Source of the DNA: GWC2-45-44 sp041661665
GTDB lineage: Bacteria > Planctomycetota > Phycisphaerae > Sedimentisphaerales > UBA12454
Direction: 5' to 3'
Assembly (NCBI GenBank): GCA_041661665.1
Contig: JBAZTW010000020.1
Coordinates: forward strand, 1 to 44,147
Length of the DNA stretch: 44,147 nt
Shown here: one piece after another, positions 25,153 through 33,276 of the stretch
How positions within the stretch are numbered: the stretch's first letter is position 1
Layout: each line of letters begins with the position of its first letter
The notes under the pieces: model-generated
What the model saw: the letters and a program-made list of their open reading frames with translations, nothing else
The model's database searches: none
Told to the model about the DNA's origin: nothing
Program-made: the position numbers and the translations under genes

Positions 25153-25833
25153 ATGAAAAACCCCGAAATAAACATCACTGAACTTTTTTATTCCATTCAG
25201 GGTGAAGGACTGCTTGCAGGCAGGCCGAGCGTATTTGTTCGTCTGGCGGGCTGCCCCCTGCGATGCAAATTCTGCGACACTTCCTACTCACAGGACACAA
25301 ACGCCGGCAGAAAAATGTCCCTCACAAAAATAACAGAAGAAATAAAAAAATACTCCTGCGATCACGTCGTCATCACCGGCGGCGAACCATCTATAAATCC
25401 TCACATCGCCCTGCTGTGTGAGGAAATAAAAAAAATGAATCGCCATATCACGATTGAAACTAATGGCATAAAATTTATTGAAAATCTCCGCTGCGATTTA
25501 ATGAGCATCAGCCCGAAACTTTCCAACGCTTACGAAAATCCCGCTGACTGCAAAAAGTTTTTGAAAATAGACCTGTTGCAAAAACTGATTGATAATTATA
25601 ATTACCAGTTGAAATTTGTAATTGACCAGCCAAATGACGTTACCGAAGCAAAACAACTATTAAAAAAGCTAAAAAACATCGACATTTCAAGGGTATTATT
25701 GATGCCTCTGGCGAAAACCCTGGCTGAATATCTGAGCAAATGCTCATTGATTGCCGAGCTGTGCAAAGAGAACAATTTCACCTTCTGCCAGCGTTTGCAG
25801 CTCGAGTTCGGCGAAATTAAACCAACCAATTAG
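25153..25833 (+). CDS. queE: 7-carboxy-7-deazaguanine synthase QueE
   Basis: 226 aa radical-SAM enzyme that converts carboxytetrahydropterin to 7-carboxy-7-deazaguanine. The N-terminus ITELFYSIQGEGLLAGRPSV is the QueE signature. The iron-sulfur cysteines are C34, C38 and C41 (CPLRCKFCD), the standard CxxxCxxC, and VVITGGEPSI is the SAM-binding GGE motif. The ATG at 25153 fits the family start; an ATG at 25132 overlaps gene D. Neither has a good Shine-Dalgarno. It provides the QueC substrate, yet lies 4.3 kb from queC because the glycan/half-ferritin cassette lies between. Confidence 0.92.
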   Translation: MKNPEINITELFYSIQGEGLLAGRPSVFVRLAGCPLRCKFCDTSYSQDTNAGRKMSLTKITEEIKKYSCDHVVITGGEPSINPHIALLCEEIKKMNRHITIETNGIKFIENLRCDLMSISPKLSNAYENPADCKKFLKIDLLQKLIDNYNYQLKFVIDQPNDVTEAKQLLKKLKNIDISRVLLMPLAKTLAEYLSKCSLIAELCKENNFTFCQRLQLEFGEIKPTN

Positions 25834-25936
25834 CCAAAGCAAGGCTTATTTCGCATTTACCACCCCATAAATACTTGCATTTTTACATTCTCTATGTTAA
25901 AATCGTTTTCGGTTTTAGAATTAGGAGGCGGCAAGA

Positions 25937-27940
25937 ATGAAAAAGTTGTTTTTCTTATCCAGTCTGGTGTTTTGCCTTTTTTATGCGACATCCCTGAAAG
26001 CCGATATTCCTGTCGAGTTTGTCGGCCAATTCGGCGGAGCAAGCTACACTGTGGCTGTTTCGGGGAATTATGCTTATGTAGGCGTTGGCACTTCGCTGGT
26101 GATCTTGAACATCTCTGTTCCATCAACCCCAGTAAGGCTTGGCCAAATCGTCCTGCAGGGAATGGTTCAGGATATAGCTATAAGCGGAAATTACGCATAT
26201 ATAGCTGATGGTTCTTACGGCCTGCGGATAGTAAACATCTCTAATCCTTCCGCACCTTCTTACGTTGGCGGATATGATACAGACAGTAGTGCTTATGGCA
26301 TAGCCATAAATGGAAATTACGCATATATAGCAAATGCTTATTACGGTCTTGCAATAATTAATATCTCCAATCCTTCATCACCTTCTTATGTCGGTGGATA
26401 CGATACAGGCGGACTTGCTCGCGATGTAGCCGTAAGCGGAAACTACGCATACATAGCGGATTACGATGCCGGCCTTGCAATAATAAATATCTCCAATCCG
26501 TCCTCACCTTCATACATCGGCGGATATGATACAAGCGGAACTGCTTACAGCGTAGCTGTGAACGGAAATTATGCTTACATAGCGGATGGTTCTTCCGGCC
26601 TGCAGATAATAAATATTTTAAATCCGTCCTCGCCATCTTATGTCGGTGGATACGATACAAGCGGACTTGCTTGGGGGTTAACTATAAGCGGAAATTATGC
26701 ATACATAGCCGATTTTACTTACGGTCTGCAAATAATAGATATAACATCCAACCCTTCGGCACCTTCTCGTGTCGGTGGATACAATACAAATGGAAGCGCT
26801 TTGAGTATTGCTATAAGCGGAAATTACGCATACATAGCGGACGGCGAAACCAGTCTGCATATTGTAAATATATCCACTCCTTCCGCACCTTCCCGTATCG
26901 GCGGATACGATACAAGCATATATGCTTATGACGCAGCCGTGAACGGAAATTACGCATACATAGCCGATGCGTATTCAGGCCTGCAAATAATAGACATCTC
27001 TAATCCTTCCGCACTTTCTTATGTCGGCGGATATAGTATAAGCGGAACCACTCGCGGCGTAGCCGTAAGTGGAAATTACGCTTATATAACCAACGGTTCT
27101 TCCGGCCTGCAGATAATGAATATCTCTAATCCTTCCGCACCCTCTTATGTCGGCGGATACGATACAAGCGGAACTGCTTATGATGTAGTTGTAAACGGAA
27201 ATTATGCATACATAGCAGACTATGAGGCCGGTCTGCAGATAATTAACATTTCAAATCCTTCCGCACCTTCCCGTCTCGGCGGATATGATACGAGCGGTTC
27301 TGCCTGGGGAGTAGCCATAAACGGAAATTACGCATACATAGCGGACCATTCCATCGGCGGCCTTGTGTTAATAAATATCGCCTATCCTTCCTCGCCTTCC
27401 TATACCAGCCGGTACAATACAAGCGGATATGCTTATAGTGTAGCTATAAGAGGAAATTACGCGTATGTAGCCGATTACGCCGCCGGCCTTGCAATCATAG
27501 ACATCTCTAATCCTTCTGCACCTTTTTACGTCGGCGGATACGACACAAGCGGAAGCGCTCGCGGTGTGGCTGTGAACGGAAACTACGCATACATAGCTGA
27601 TGAGTATTACGGCCTGCAGATAATAGACATCTCTAATCCTTCCGCACCTTTCCGTGTCGGCGGATATGATACAAGTGGTTCTGCTTGGGGGGTAACCGTA
27701 AGTGGAGGCTACGTCTATGTATCCGACAGTACTGGCGGCCTCGTGGTTTTACGCGTAGATTATCCCGGAGATTTTGAACCGGATGGAGATGTGGATTTTG
27801 CTGATTTAAAGGAATTATGTGAGCATTGGCTTGAAACCGGCTGCATACAGCCTTATGGTTGCTTAGGAACAGACCTTGATAACGACACCGATGTCGATTT
27901 CAGGGATTTTGCAATCTTCGCTCATAACTGGGCAATGTAA
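25937..27940 (+). CDS. Secreted LVIVD beta-propeller protein with 14 repeats and dockerin-like tail
   Basis: 667 aa. The signal peptide MKKLFFLSSLVFCLFYATSL is followed by 14 repeats of about 41 residues built around GNYAYIADG-x-x-GLQIINISNPS and SYVGGYDTSG-x-A. This is the LVIVD repeat, thought to form propeller blades, and 14 blades would make two seven-bladed propellers. The tail has two Asp-rich dockerin-like segments (EPDGDVDFADLKELCEHWL and DLDNDTDVDFRDFAIFAHNW). AGGAGG lies upstream of the ATG. Repeats are highly alike even at the DNA level, suggesting recent expansion or gene conversion. A surface binding role is likely. Confidence 0.87.
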   Translation: MKKLFFLSSLVFCLFYATSLKADIPVEFVGQFGGASYTVAVSGNYAYVGVGTSLVILNISVPSTPVRLGQIVLQGMVQDIAISGNYAYIADGSYGLRIVNISNPSAPSYVGGYDTDSSAYGIAINGNYAYIANAYYGLAIINISNPSSPSYVGGYDTGGLARDVAVSGNYAYIADYDAGLAIINISNPSSPSYIGGYDTSGTAYSVAVNGNYAYIADGSSGLQIINILNPSSPSYVGGYDTSGLAWGLTISGNYAYIADFTYGLQIIDITSNPSAPSRVGGYNTNGSALSIAISGNYAYIADGETSLHIVNISTPSAPSRIGGYDTSIYAYDAAVNGNYAYIADAYSGLQIIDISNPSALSYVGGYSISGTTRGVAVSGNYAYITNGSSGLQIMNISNPSAPSYVGGYDTSGTAYDVVVNGNYAYIADYEAGLQIINISNPSAPSRLGGYDTSGSAWGVAINGNYAYIADHSIGGLVLINIAYPSSPSYTSRYNTSGYAYSVAIRGNYAYVADYAAGLAIIDISNPSAPFYVGGYDTSGSARGVAVNGNYAYIADEYYGLQIIDISNPSAPFRVGGYDTSGSAWGVTVSGGYVYVSDSTGGLVVLRVDYPGDFEPDGDVDFADLKELCEHWLETGCIQPYGCLGTDLDNDTDVDFRDFAIFAHNWAM

Positions 27941-28068
27941 TAGCGGATTTTCAGTAGTTCTGCTCATACCGATTAACAAAAGGAGTGTTATGTCCCCATT
28001 GACCCTTTATTTCGCAAAAAACCTCTTGATTTAGTCTGTTTTTTCGGTATTATTCCTTTTCCAACATT

Positions 28069-28152
28069 GCTCGGGTGGCGGAATTGGCAGACGCGCCAGC
28101 TTGAGGGGCTGGTGAGCTTAGGCTCATGGAGGTTCGAGTCCTCTCCCGAGCA
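28069..28152 (+). tRNA. tRNA-Leu(GAG)
   Basis: 84 nt. The acceptor GCTCGGG pairs with CCCGAGC, then discriminator A. The anticodon stem CCAGC/GCTGG encloses loop TTGAGGG, giving anticodon GAG. The long variable arm (GTGAGCTTAGGCTCAT) and T arm (GGTTCGAGTCC) are class II features. CCA is not encoded. Confidence 0.95.
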
Positions 28153-28207
28153 TTGAAGTTTTAGAGCTTCTAACATAATGTAAAAGACACGGATTTACAC
28201 TGTCGTT

Positions 28208-28233
28208 GTCATTCCCGCGCAGGCGGGAATCCA
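28208..28233. repeat. Dispersed palindromic repeat, copy 1
   Basis: The core TTCCCGCGCAGGCGGGAA within GTCATT...TCCA is identical over 26 bp to 31556-31581. It is a short palindrome in intergenic DNA, next to a second repeat at 28241-28260 that recurs at 42463-42482. Confidence 0.7.
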
Positions 28234-28268
28234 TTTTTTTCTCTGTGTCCTCTGTGGCTATCTTTTCG

Positions 28269-28829
28269 TTATTGCTTCGCTCTTGAAAGATACGAGCCGT
28301 CTTCAGTACTGATTTTGAGAACTTCGCCGACTTCGATAAATGGCGGCACTCTTGTTCTCAGCCCCGTCTCCATAACAGCTTCCTTCATCTGATTTGTCGC
28401 TGTCGCGCCTTTCGGCTGCGGAGCGGTCTCGGTAACGGTAAGCTCAACGATCTTCGGCAGTTCAAGCGAGACAACATTTCCATCGTACATTAAGGTCGTA
28501 ACATTTGTATCCGGCTTGAGATAAGGTATCATCTCTTCTACCATTTTCTTCGGCACGGTAACCTGGTCATAATTTTCGTTATCCATCAGCACCATACCGA
28601 TATTGTCCGAGTAAAGGTACTGCATATCGCGCCTATCAAGAAACGCCTGCTCGATATCTTCCGTCGAGCGAAGCCGCTTGTCCACCGAGTTGCCATCGGC
28701 AATAATGCGGATTTTCGCCTGCACAAACGCACGCAAATTGCCGGGCGTAACGTGAACAGACTGAACGCAGACACCGAGTTTGCCATCAATTATAACGCCC
28801 ATTCCGGGACGCAATTCACTTGCTTTCAC
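28269..28829 (-). CDS. efp: Translation elongation factor P
   Basis: 186 aa, full length, three OB/KOW domains. It binds ribosomes stalled at polyproline and stimulates peptide bond formation. The N-terminus MKASELRPGMGVIIDGKLGV is typical. GLRTRVPPFIEVGEVLKIST matches the signature of the third domain. The tip loop of domain I reads TPGNLRAF, so N31 occupies the position of the modified Lys34 of E. coli EF-P (PGKGQAF) and an Arg stands two residues on. The start is GTG at 28829 with AAGGAA 7 nt upstream. No EpmA, EpmB or EarP gene is in the window. Confidence 0.93.
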   Translation of the reverse strand: MKASELRPGMGVIIDGKLGVCVQSVHVTPGNLRAFVQAKIRIIADGNSVDKRLRSTEDIEQAFLDRRDMQYLYSDNIGMVLMDNENYDQVTVPKKMVEEMIPYLKPDTNVTTLMYDGNVVSLELPKIVELTVTETAPQPKGATATNQMKEAVMETGLRTRVPPFIEVGEVLKISTEDGSYLSRAKQ

Positions 28830-29023
28830 CGCATTTCCTTGAAAAAACCCTTAAAAACCTGTTGTTATATAGATTTTTCAGTATATCTAAATTATGCCAT
28901 CAGGTCAAGAGCGGAATTACTCACAAATGGCCTATCCAATTAAAAACCACTTTTTTTTCTTGATTGTTAGCTGGAAAGTGTATAATTAGATATTGTTTAA
29001 TCTATTCTATGGGAGATTTAAAA

Positions 29024-29074
29024 ATGAAGCAGGTTGTTCTCATTAGTCTACTTCGTATGAGAAATCCGAGTTAA
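29024..29074 (+). pseudogene. Truncated gene start (promoter, ribosome site and 16 codons)
   Basis: TATAAT at 28981-28986, a GGGAG ribosome site and ATG at 29024 begin a frame MKQVVLISLLRMRNPS that stops at 29072. The beginning looks like a signal peptide. The frame ends exactly where the convergent Gfo/Idh gene ends (its stop is 29071-29073). It is most simply a gene cut off by insertion or deletion at about 29055. Confidence 0.4.
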
Positions 29075-30387
29075 ACCAATCTGTTTTCCCGCCAGTTTTT
29101 CTTTTTCCATTTTCCGTCCGTAAAATCAGGTATCTCAATTGTGACATTTTTCCCATCGAGTGATTTTTGGGAACATTCATAGATAGCAGACCAGGAGGCC
29201 GCATCATACACATCAAGCCACGGCTCGCGGTTATAACGGAGCATATTAATAAAATCACGGAGACAGAAAAAATCTCCCCCGTCATGCCCGAACTTCTCCG
29301 CCTCTTTTCCAAATTGTTTCCAGAGAGCATGTTCATATTGCTGAAGCTTTGGATCGGCGCTTTCCCACTTAAATTGCAAGTGTCCGGTTTGTTGTGAATC
29401 GTCTAATAACGAAATGCCAAAGCGGTTGTCGTAAATGCCTTTGGTTCCCTGTAAAAGATAATAGAAAGAATGCGGGCGATTGGATTGAATGTCCAGGTCC
29501 ATCTTGACAACCTTGCCTAAGGCCGTCTTGATAAGACAGGTGGTCATTTCTCCGAGTGTCCACTTCAATTGAGACGTTTTTTCCTTACCAAACCGTCTCT
29601 CATAAAATAAAGGTGCCGTTCTGTTGGGCATCGTTGAATAACAAGTAAGCCTTTCCAGCCGATCTCCTTCATTAATGCCCATGAATTTAAATATCGGACC
29701 GCCCGAATGGGTGGGGTAATGATTACCGTGATCCGTAGTCATTATTTCACCCCGCCAATTAATCGAACCGTCGGGATTATATTGGCCGGCTTTATATTCA
29801 TGGATATAACCACATTCTCCATAATAAGGATCGCCGAAAAGCCCGCTTTTAACCATATTCAATACGGCCATGTTGCTTTTGAAATAGACATAGTTTTCAA
29901 ACATCATGTAGTGAACTTTGTTGCGTTCTTTTGCCTCAACCAATCCTCTACATTCATCCAGTGTCTTGCAGGCGGGCACTTCACATCCAACGTGCTTTTT
30001 GGCGTTCATTGCGTCGATGGACATTTTGCCATGCCATTTAATCGAAGTGGCAATAAAAACCGCATCAAAATCGTCACGCTGCAGCATATTTCGATAATCA
30101 AATTCGTCTTTTGAATACCCCTGCGGCTCATTGCCTCTGGCGGCTTTTACAATTTGTATTGCTTTGCTCAGGGCGCTTTTATCAATATCGCAGAGAGCAC
30201 AGACTTGAACTTCAGGGTAATCAAGGACTTGTTTTAGAAATCCGGTTCCCCTGCCTCCAAGGCCGATAAAGGCAAGCCGTATCGGCTTTGAGGTGTCCTT
30301 TGCGGCAAATAGTGAATGCGTTGTACGCGGAACCATATTCAAAAGCACGCCTGCTCCGATTGTTTTAAGAAAATCTCTTCGTTTAAT
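29071..30387 (-). CDS. Gfo/Idh/MocA oxidoreductase (GH109-like) with Tat-type leader
   Basis: About 438 aa if the leader is included. The Rossmann motif IRLAFIGLGGRGTGF and CDIDKSAL bind NAD(P). HVGCEVPACKTLDEC carries the conserved E-x-P, and HDGGDFFCLRDFIN, MTTDHGNHYPTHSGG and the C-terminal layout match the GH109-like branch of the family. The frame stays open upstream of the first ordinary start (GTG at 30348) and encodes IKRRDFLKTIGAGVLL, a clear twin-arginine leader, but has no in-frame ATG. An ATG with ribosome site AAAGGA at 30390-30392 is out of frame by two bases. The ATT at 30387 lies 8 nt from the same ribosome site. Either ATT initiates or an indel separated the ATG. Confidence 0.82.
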   Translation of the reverse strand: MKRRDFLKTIGAGVLLNMVPRTTHSLFAAKDTSKPIRLAFIGLGGRGTGFLKQVLDYPEVQVCALCDIDKSALSKAIQIVKAARGNEPQGYSKDEFDYRNMLQRDDFDAVFIATSIKWHGKMSIDAMNAKKHVGCEVPACKTLDECRGLVEAKERNKVHYMMFENYVYFKSNMAVLNMVKSGLFGDPYYGECGYIHEYKAGQYNPDGSINWRGEIMTTDHGNHYPTHSGGPIFKFMGINEGDRLERLTCYSTMPNRTAPLFYERRFGKEKTSQLKWTLGEMTTCLIKTALGKVVKMDLDIQSNRPHSFYYLLQGTKGIYDNRFGISLLDDSQQTGHLQFKWESADPKLQQYEHALWKQFGKEAEKFGHDGGDFFCLRDFINMLRYNREPWLDVYDAASWSAIYECSQKSLDGKNVTIEIPDFTDGKWKKKNWRENRLV

Positions 30388-30519
30388 AACATATCCTTTC
30401 TCATTAGTGCCTTGTAAATTGGTTTAACCTGCACCTTTGATACCATCATCTCGGCCGTTTCAAAAATAATTCTTTTCGGTCATTCTAAATTTTGGAAATT
30501 CGATGCTGTTTCATATTTC

Positions 30520-31371
30520 CTATTGTACATCCATCACAACTCTAAGGCCTATCATCGGCTGATTATCTTTCGGCCAGCGGTGGTTTCTGTCGGCGCTTCG
30601 GCATTTCCACGCCGGCTCGTTCCACGCTCCGCCTCTAATCACTTTGGGTTTGCCTTCTGCCGGCCCCTTGGGGTCAGTCAATGGCGTTACCTTGTAATAG
30701 TCTTCATCATAAATATCGCTGCACCATTCCCAAACGTTGCCGTGCATATCATACAAACCGAAAGCGTTCGGCTTATACTTGCCAACCTCACAGGTTCTAT
30801 CCAAATATGTCCCTATAATGCCGTCAGCGTAAGGGTCTCTGGCATCGTAATTGGCAAAATCAGAATCTATGGTTGTGCCGGTGTTGAAAGCTGTTTTCGT
30901 CCCCGCTCTGCACGCATATTCCCATTCAGCCTCTGTGGGCAGTCTGAACTTCATTCCAGTCTTGTCGGATAGTTTTTTAAGAAATCGAGCCGCCTCATAC
31001 CAGTTGACATTATCGACCGGCAATTTATCGCCGCCGAATTTGCTGGGATTCTGCTCCATTATAACGCGGTACTGAAGCTGCGTTACCTCAAACTTGCCTA
31101 TATAAAACGACTTGGTCAATTTGATGTGATGCTGCGATTCGTCACTATCTCTTTTCAATTCTTCCATCGGAGAACCCATATCGAACTCCCCTGCCGGTAT
31201 TAAGACCAGAGTAAGAGTTACATCATTGCCGAGGTCAATAGTTTTTTCCGTCGGAGCGGGAGTCGCTGCCTTCGGGGCGGCATTGGCCGGTGCCTGTGGC
31301 TTGTCTTCCTTTGCGACAGCGAAAAACGCCGCGACAAACACAACCATCAATACTGCAATTGCCTTTTTCAT
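30520..31371 (-). CDS. Secreted SUMF1/formylglycine-generating-enzyme-fold protein
   Basis: 283 aa with the signal peptide MKKAIAVLMVVFVAAFFAVA and an Ala/Pro-rich linker (about 22-42). The SUMF1 domain spans about 50-283 with AGEFDMGSPMEE, GKFEVTQLQYRVIMEQNPS, FRLPTEAEWEYACRAGT, LYDMHGNVWEWCSD and KVIRGGAWNEPAWKCRSADR. True sulfatase-activating enzymes have two copper-binding Cys in this last block. Only one is present here, so it is probably not a formylglycine oxidase. AAAGGAA lies 7 nt before the ATG. It is a paralogue of the C-terminal domain of the protein at 1527. Confidence 0.85.
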   Translation of the reverse strand: MKKAIAVLMVVFVAAFFAVAKEDKPQAPANAAPKAATPAPTEKTIDLGNDVTLTLVLIPAGEFDMGSPMEELKRDSDESQHHIKLTKSFYIGKFEVTQLQYRVIMEQNPSKFGGDKLPVDNVNWYEAARFLKKLSDKTGMKFRLPTEAEWEYACRAGTKTAFNTGTTIDSDFANYDARDPYADGIIGTYLDRTCEVGKYKPNAFGLYDMHGNVWEWCSDIYDEDYYKVTPLTDPKGPAEGKPKVIRGGAWNEPAWKCRSADRNHRWPKDNQPMIGLRVVMDVQ

Positions 31372-31492
31372 AATCGATTCCTTTCAAAAATAGGGCAGTT
31401 TAAATTCACTTCCGGATTTTGACCAAATTATATCCAACCCAATGCCTGAAACAAGTCCAAATTTTGGGATATTTTGCTGCGCATATAGTAAC

Positions 31493-31520
31493 TGTACAGA
31501 CCGGATATAAATGCTATAAT
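31493..31520 (+). promoter_or_regulatory. Candidate promoter for lipB
   Basis: TGTACA (31493-31498), 16 nt, then a perfect TATAAT (31515-31520), 127 nt upstream of lipB. The leader holds a dispersed palindrome (31556-31581). Confidence 0.35.
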
Positions 31521-31555
31521 TAGGCAATACTTTAATCAGGCATCAGATGCGACTT

Positions 31556-31581
31556 GTCATTCCCGCGCAGGCGGGAATCCA
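31556..31581. repeat. Dispersed palindromic repeat, copy 2
   Basis: Identical over 26 bp to 28208-28233. It lies between the candidate promoter and the start of lipB and would form a GC-rich hairpin in the leader RNA. Just downstream, 31614-31634 carries GATAACCGATAACTG, the reverse complement of the repeat at 13611-13645. Confidence 0.7.
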
Positions 31582-31646
31582 GCGTAAAATAGCTTCGGCT
31601 AACAACCGAATCCTTTACTGATAACCGATAACTGCGTTTCTGTTTT

Positions 31647-32303
31647 ATGCCAAATAAAACCATTAACATAATAGACTGCGGCACAAAGGATTACCAATCC
31701 ATTCTGGCTTTGCAGGAAAAAACCGTCAGCGGCCTGCAGGCAGGTGCGGGCGGTGATACTGTATTTATTGTCGAACATCCATCGGTAATAACTCTCGGCG
31801 CAAGGAGCAGCGCAAACAAACTTTTAAAGGATAAAGCGGCGATAGGAAACGCAGGCATTGAAATCGTCGAAATCCGTCGCGGCGGCGGAACTACCGCACA
31901 CAACCCCGGCCAGCTTGTTATATATCCGATTATAAACCTGAAAAAACGCTCGCTCGGCGTTAGCGATTTCGTCCACCTGCTCGAAAAAATCGGTATCGAA
32001 CTGCTTGCTGAACTCGGCGTAAACTGTGAAACAATAAAATCTCTGCCGGGTCTGTGGATAAATGACAGGAAAATCGCATCAATCGGCGTACAGGTAAAAA
32101 AATGGATTACCTGCCACGGAATCGCGATAAATATAAATAATGATTTGAGCATCTTTGATTTGATTGTCCCCTGCGGCCTTGATAATATTACAATGACCAA
32201 CGCAGAAAACCAACTCGGCAAAAAATTAAATATGAACGATACAAAAAAAATATTAAATAAAATCCTTTTAGAAAATTTCCAAGGCCTGAAAGAAAACGTA
32301 TAA
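31647..32303 (+). CDS. lipB: Octanoyltransferase LipB
   Basis: 218 aa. It transfers octanoyl from acyl carrier protein to lipoyl-domain lysines. Motifs: VEHPSVITLGARS, EIRRGGGTTAHNPGQLVIYP, catalytic Lys in RKIASIGVQV and catalytic Cys in IVPCGLDN. The first ATG fits the family length, though no strong Shine-Dalgarno is visible. It is followed after 32 bases by lipA. Confidence 0.93.
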   Translation: MPNKTINIIDCGTKDYQSILALQEKTVSGLQAGAGGDTVFIVEHPSVITLGARSSANKLLKDKAAIGNAGIEIVEIRRGGGTTAHNPGQLVIYPIINLKKRSLGVSDFVHLLEKIGIELLAELGVNCETIKSLPGLWINDRKIASIGVQVKKWITCHGIAININNDLSIFDLIVPCGLDNITMTNAENQLGKKLNMNDTKKILNKILLENFQGLKENV

Positions 32304-32335
32304 ACAGTGTCAATCCGTGTAAATCCGTGTCTAAT

Positions 32336-33199
32336 ATGAACCAAAACAATAAAAGACGATTGCCCGAATGGCTCAAACGACCAATGCCTGCGGGAACTGA
32401 TTACAGCAACACAAGCGGCTTAATCGAAGGGCTGGGCATAGAGACAATCTGCACAAACGCCAATTGTCCGAACAGGGGCCAATGCTGGAGCAAAGGCACA
32501 GCCACAGTTTTAATCCTCGGCAGCATCTGCACACGAAATTGCAAATTCTGTTCCGTCATCAAAGGCACACCCCTGCCGCCAGACCCAACCGAGCCTGCCA
32601 GAGTCGCCGAGCTTGCCGAGAAATTAAAAATAAAATATTTGGTCATCACAAGCGTAACTCGCGATGATTTGCCGGATGGCGGAGCAGGACACTTTAAAGA
32701 TGTGATTGACACAGTTCGCAAAAAAATGCCGGATATAAAATTTGAACTGCTCGTGCCGGACTTTAAAAATTGTCAGCAAAAGGCTCTTGAAATTCTCACC
32801 AATGCCCTGCCTTTCGTCTTCGGCCACAACCTCGAAACTGTGCCGAGGCTGTACAAAATCGCAAGAAGCGGAGCCAATTATCAGGCATCTCTGAATCTGC
32901 TTGAAATAGCAAAAAAACTCTTAAATAACACACCTACAAAATCCTCGATTATGCTCGGACTTGGCGAAACTGATGATGAAATTAAGCAGGTTTTATCAGA
33001 CCTGCGAACCGTCAATTGCGACCGCCTCGCCATAGGCCAATATTTAAAACCTTCAAAACAATCTCTCGACGTTGTCGAATATATTACTCCTGAAAAATTC
33101 GATTTCTGGGCTAAATACGCCAAACAAATCGGATTTAAATGGGTTATGTCCTCGCCATTCACAAGAAGCAGCTATAATGCCCATTTAGACGCAAATTAA
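32336..33199 (+). CDS. lipA: Lipoyl synthase LipA
   Basis: 287 aa radical-SAM enzyme that inserts two sulfurs into the octanoyl group. The auxiliary cluster cysteines are in CTNANCPNRGQC, the SAM cluster in CTRNCKFC, and the C-terminal SSPFTRSSY holds the conserved Ser ligand. The ATG at 32336 is used; a GTG at 32327 would add three residues. The start lies right after a duplicated ATCCGTGTAAATCCGTGT motif, a dispersed repeat, and no Shine-Dalgarno is visible. It probably depends on lipB transcription. Confidence 0.93.
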   Translation: MNQNNKRRLPEWLKRPMPAGTDYSNTSGLIEGLGIETICTNANCPNRGQCWSKGTATVLILGSICTRNCKFCSVIKGTPLPPDPTEPARVAELAEKLKIKYLVITSVTRDDLPDGGAGHFKDVIDTVRKKMPDIKFELLVPDFKNCQQKALEILTNALPFVFGHNLETVPRLYKIARSGANYQASLNLLEIAKKLLNNTPTKSSIMLGLGETDDEIKQVLSDLRTVNCDRLAIGQYLKPSKQSLDVVEYITPEKFDFWAKYAKQIGFKWVMSSPFTRSSYNAHLDAN

Positions 33200-33276
33200 C
33201 CTATATACTGGCTATTGACTACTAAATTTGCACTTCCCCTTTCATTTATTATACTCTATTCAGGGGTAGAATCTAA

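Noticed and set aside
26160..27700. Regular ~123-bp repeats that could suggest a repeat array or CRISPR
   Set aside because: Repeats are in frame and encode LVIVD blades; there are no unique spacers or cas genes.
31691..32344. A 217-codon minus-strand frame over lipB
   Set aside because: lipB motifs (RRGGGTTAHNPGQ, VPCGL) are unmistakable on the plus strand.
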